Source: an uncultured Lactobacillus sp. (GTDB taxonomy: Bacteria > Bacillota > Bacilli > Lactobacillales > Lactobacillaceae). From it: a stretch of 32,112 nt of DNA. Below, piece after piece: positions 31,072 to 32,112 of the stretch (the stretch's first letter is position 1; each line of letters begins with the position of its first letter). The stretch lies in NCBI GenBank assembly GCA_945971245.1, contig CAMFOZ010000007.1:1-32112 (forward strand), read 5' to 3'. A program made the translations under genes and the position numbers. The notes under the pieces were generated by a model. The model ran no database searches and was not told the DNA's origin. It worked only from the letters and a program-made list of their open reading frames with translations.

Positions 31072-31143
31072 TTTTTCGTCCATCCTTTCAAATCACACCT
31101 AACATCTTATCACAACCGGTACCATTAGTCCCAGTCTCAGGGT

Positions 31144-31725
31144 TTATTGATCGAGGTCCTGAACATTCAGTAGCTGGCCCAAGGTCTGGTAGTCAATCGG
31201 GCCATCCTGGTTAAAGACCGCAACCATTTTGTCCTGATGCAGCGGGAAGTTAAGGTATTGGTGGTGCTGCAGTGCCAATAACTGTAAGAAGACCTTAGTG
31301 CTGCGCCCGTTGCCCTCACGGAAGGGATGGTATTCGTTGATGTTGTCCAACAGTTCGGCATAGGCACTAGCAGCAATCCGATCGTTTTGATTGGCATTAT
31401 TCAGCAGGCTATTAATCCAGCTGGCGGCTTCCCGGAAAGTCTGAAAGTCTTGGAAAAAGTGGTCTCCCTTGGTCAGGTTGTAGTCACGAACCTCCCCTGC
31501 CCAGTCATAGACTTCATCAAATAAGAAGCGGTGGACCCGGTTTAGCTGATCAATCTCCCGAATCTGCGGGAACTTATTGGCATGCCGCAAGAGCGCAATA
31601 GCATTCTCGTTGACGATTCGAAATTCACGGCGCGCCAGCTCAGCGGCGTCAGTAATCCCCAACTTATTTTTAAGGGTGCCATTCGGATAGTTAAAACGAG
31701 TGGCTAGTCCTTGATCAGTCATCAA
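31144..31725 (-). CDS. Fic domain protein (putative toxin)
   Basis: Fic motif HPFREGNGRSTK at the conserved helix; EVYDWAGEVRDYNLTKGDHFF; start overlaps upstream ORF stop (ATGA). Confidence 0.93.
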   Translation of the reverse strand: MMTDQGLATRFNYPNGTLKNKLGITDAAELARREFRIVNENAIALLRHANKFPQIREIDQLNRVHRFLFDEVYDWAGEVRDYNLTKGDHFFQDFQTFREAASWINSLLNNANQNDRIAASAYAELLDNINEYHPFREGNGRSTKVFLQLLALQHHQYLNFPLHQDKMVAVFNQDGPIDYQTLGQLLNVQDLDQ

Positions 31726-31925
31726 AACTCCTCCTCAACTTTCTGGTTACCACGACTGTTGGGATCTTTGGCCTTGGTAATTGCTTCCTGAACATCGGCA
31801 ACGGTCGGCTGCCAGCCCTCGTAGACATTAAATAACATTGCATCCCGAACGCAGCGGTAGAGCTGGTGGTCTGAAATGGTGACCCCCATGATCGTCTGCT
31901 GCTGATTATCAAAATTAAACTGCAT
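31722..31925 (-). CDS. Small protein upstream of Fic, putative antitoxin
   Basis: 67 aa MQFNFDNQQQTIMGVTISDHQLYRCVRDAMLFNVYEGW...; GGGGGAATCAGG SD, 4-nt overlap with fic, -10 TATAAT at 31962-31957. Confidence 0.75.
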   Translation of the reverse strand: MQFNFDNQQQTIMGVTISDHQLYRCVRDAMLFNVYEGWQPTVADVQEAITKAKDPNSRGNQKVEEEF

Positions 31926-31983
31926 CCTGATTCCCCCTACTACTAAAAACATTCCTATTATAAACCTTCATAGATAATAAAAG

Positions 31984-32020
31984 CCTACCGATCGACAATG
32001 TCGACACGGTAGGTTTTAAG
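31984..32020. terminator. Terminator between galE and the Fic module
   Basis: CCTACCG-a-TCGACA-a-TGTCGA-ca-CGGTAGG with T-runs on both sides. Confidence 0.85.
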
Positions 32021-32038
32021 AGTTCTATCTATGTTTAA

Positions 32039-32112
32039 CTAGTCGCGGTCATCGTAGCCCTTTGGGTGGGTTGAGTGCCACTTCCAGGCCGTTGCAATGA
32101 TGTCGTGAACAT
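32039..32112 (-). CDS. galE: UDP-glucose 4-epimerase, C-terminal fragment (runs off window)
   Basis: Minus strand translates to ...VHDIIATAWKWHSTHPKGYDDRD*, typical GalE C-terminus; absent from the supplied ORF track. Confidence 0.85.
   Translation of the reverse strand, partial: VHDIIATAWKWHSTHPKGYDDRD

Noticed and set aside
31926-31952. Start of the Fic partner at 31952 (MFLVVGGIR...)
   Set aside because: Only about 5 nt downstream of the predicted -10 (31957-31962), leaving no room for an RBS; GGGGGAATCAGG precedes the ATG at 31925.

Overview
The window is a low-GC Gram-positive (Lactobacillaceae, probably Limosilactobacillus) chromosomal contig end. It is mostly conserved housekeeping genes. 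On the minus strand: pgm, an Rpn-type nuclease, trxB, galU, gpsA, lgt, hprK, a YvlD-like protein, PspC, prfB, secA, hpf, comFC and comFA. Then come yigZ (+), a small membrane protein (-), a KimA-like K+ transporter (-), an APC permease (-), groEL/groES (-) and rex (-). These are followed on the plus strand by an ABC-F ATPase, a T-box leader with proB-proA-proC, and a lysine-rich anchored orphan. The window ends on the minus strand with tsaD, rimI, tsaB, a Fic toxin with a small upstream partner, and the 3' end of galE. The first 46 bases are not biological: they match an Illumina Nextera i5 adapter, including a barcode and the Tn5 mosaic end. The items most worth a second look are: (1) a proline-type T-box whose TGGT bulge sits inside the loop of a 19-position hairpin that runs directly into a T-tract; (2) a two-gene Fic module with a Lys at the usual second Arg of the Fic motif and a partner lacking the canonical inhibitory motif; (3) a GC-rich two-tier hairpin plus an 18-bp perfect palindrome upstream of an amino-acid permease; (4) an orphan lysine-rich membrane-anchored protein; (5) the prfB +1 frameshift, which the ORF track misses. 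I found no CRISPR array, tRNA, rRNA, prophage or clearly new multi-gene system.
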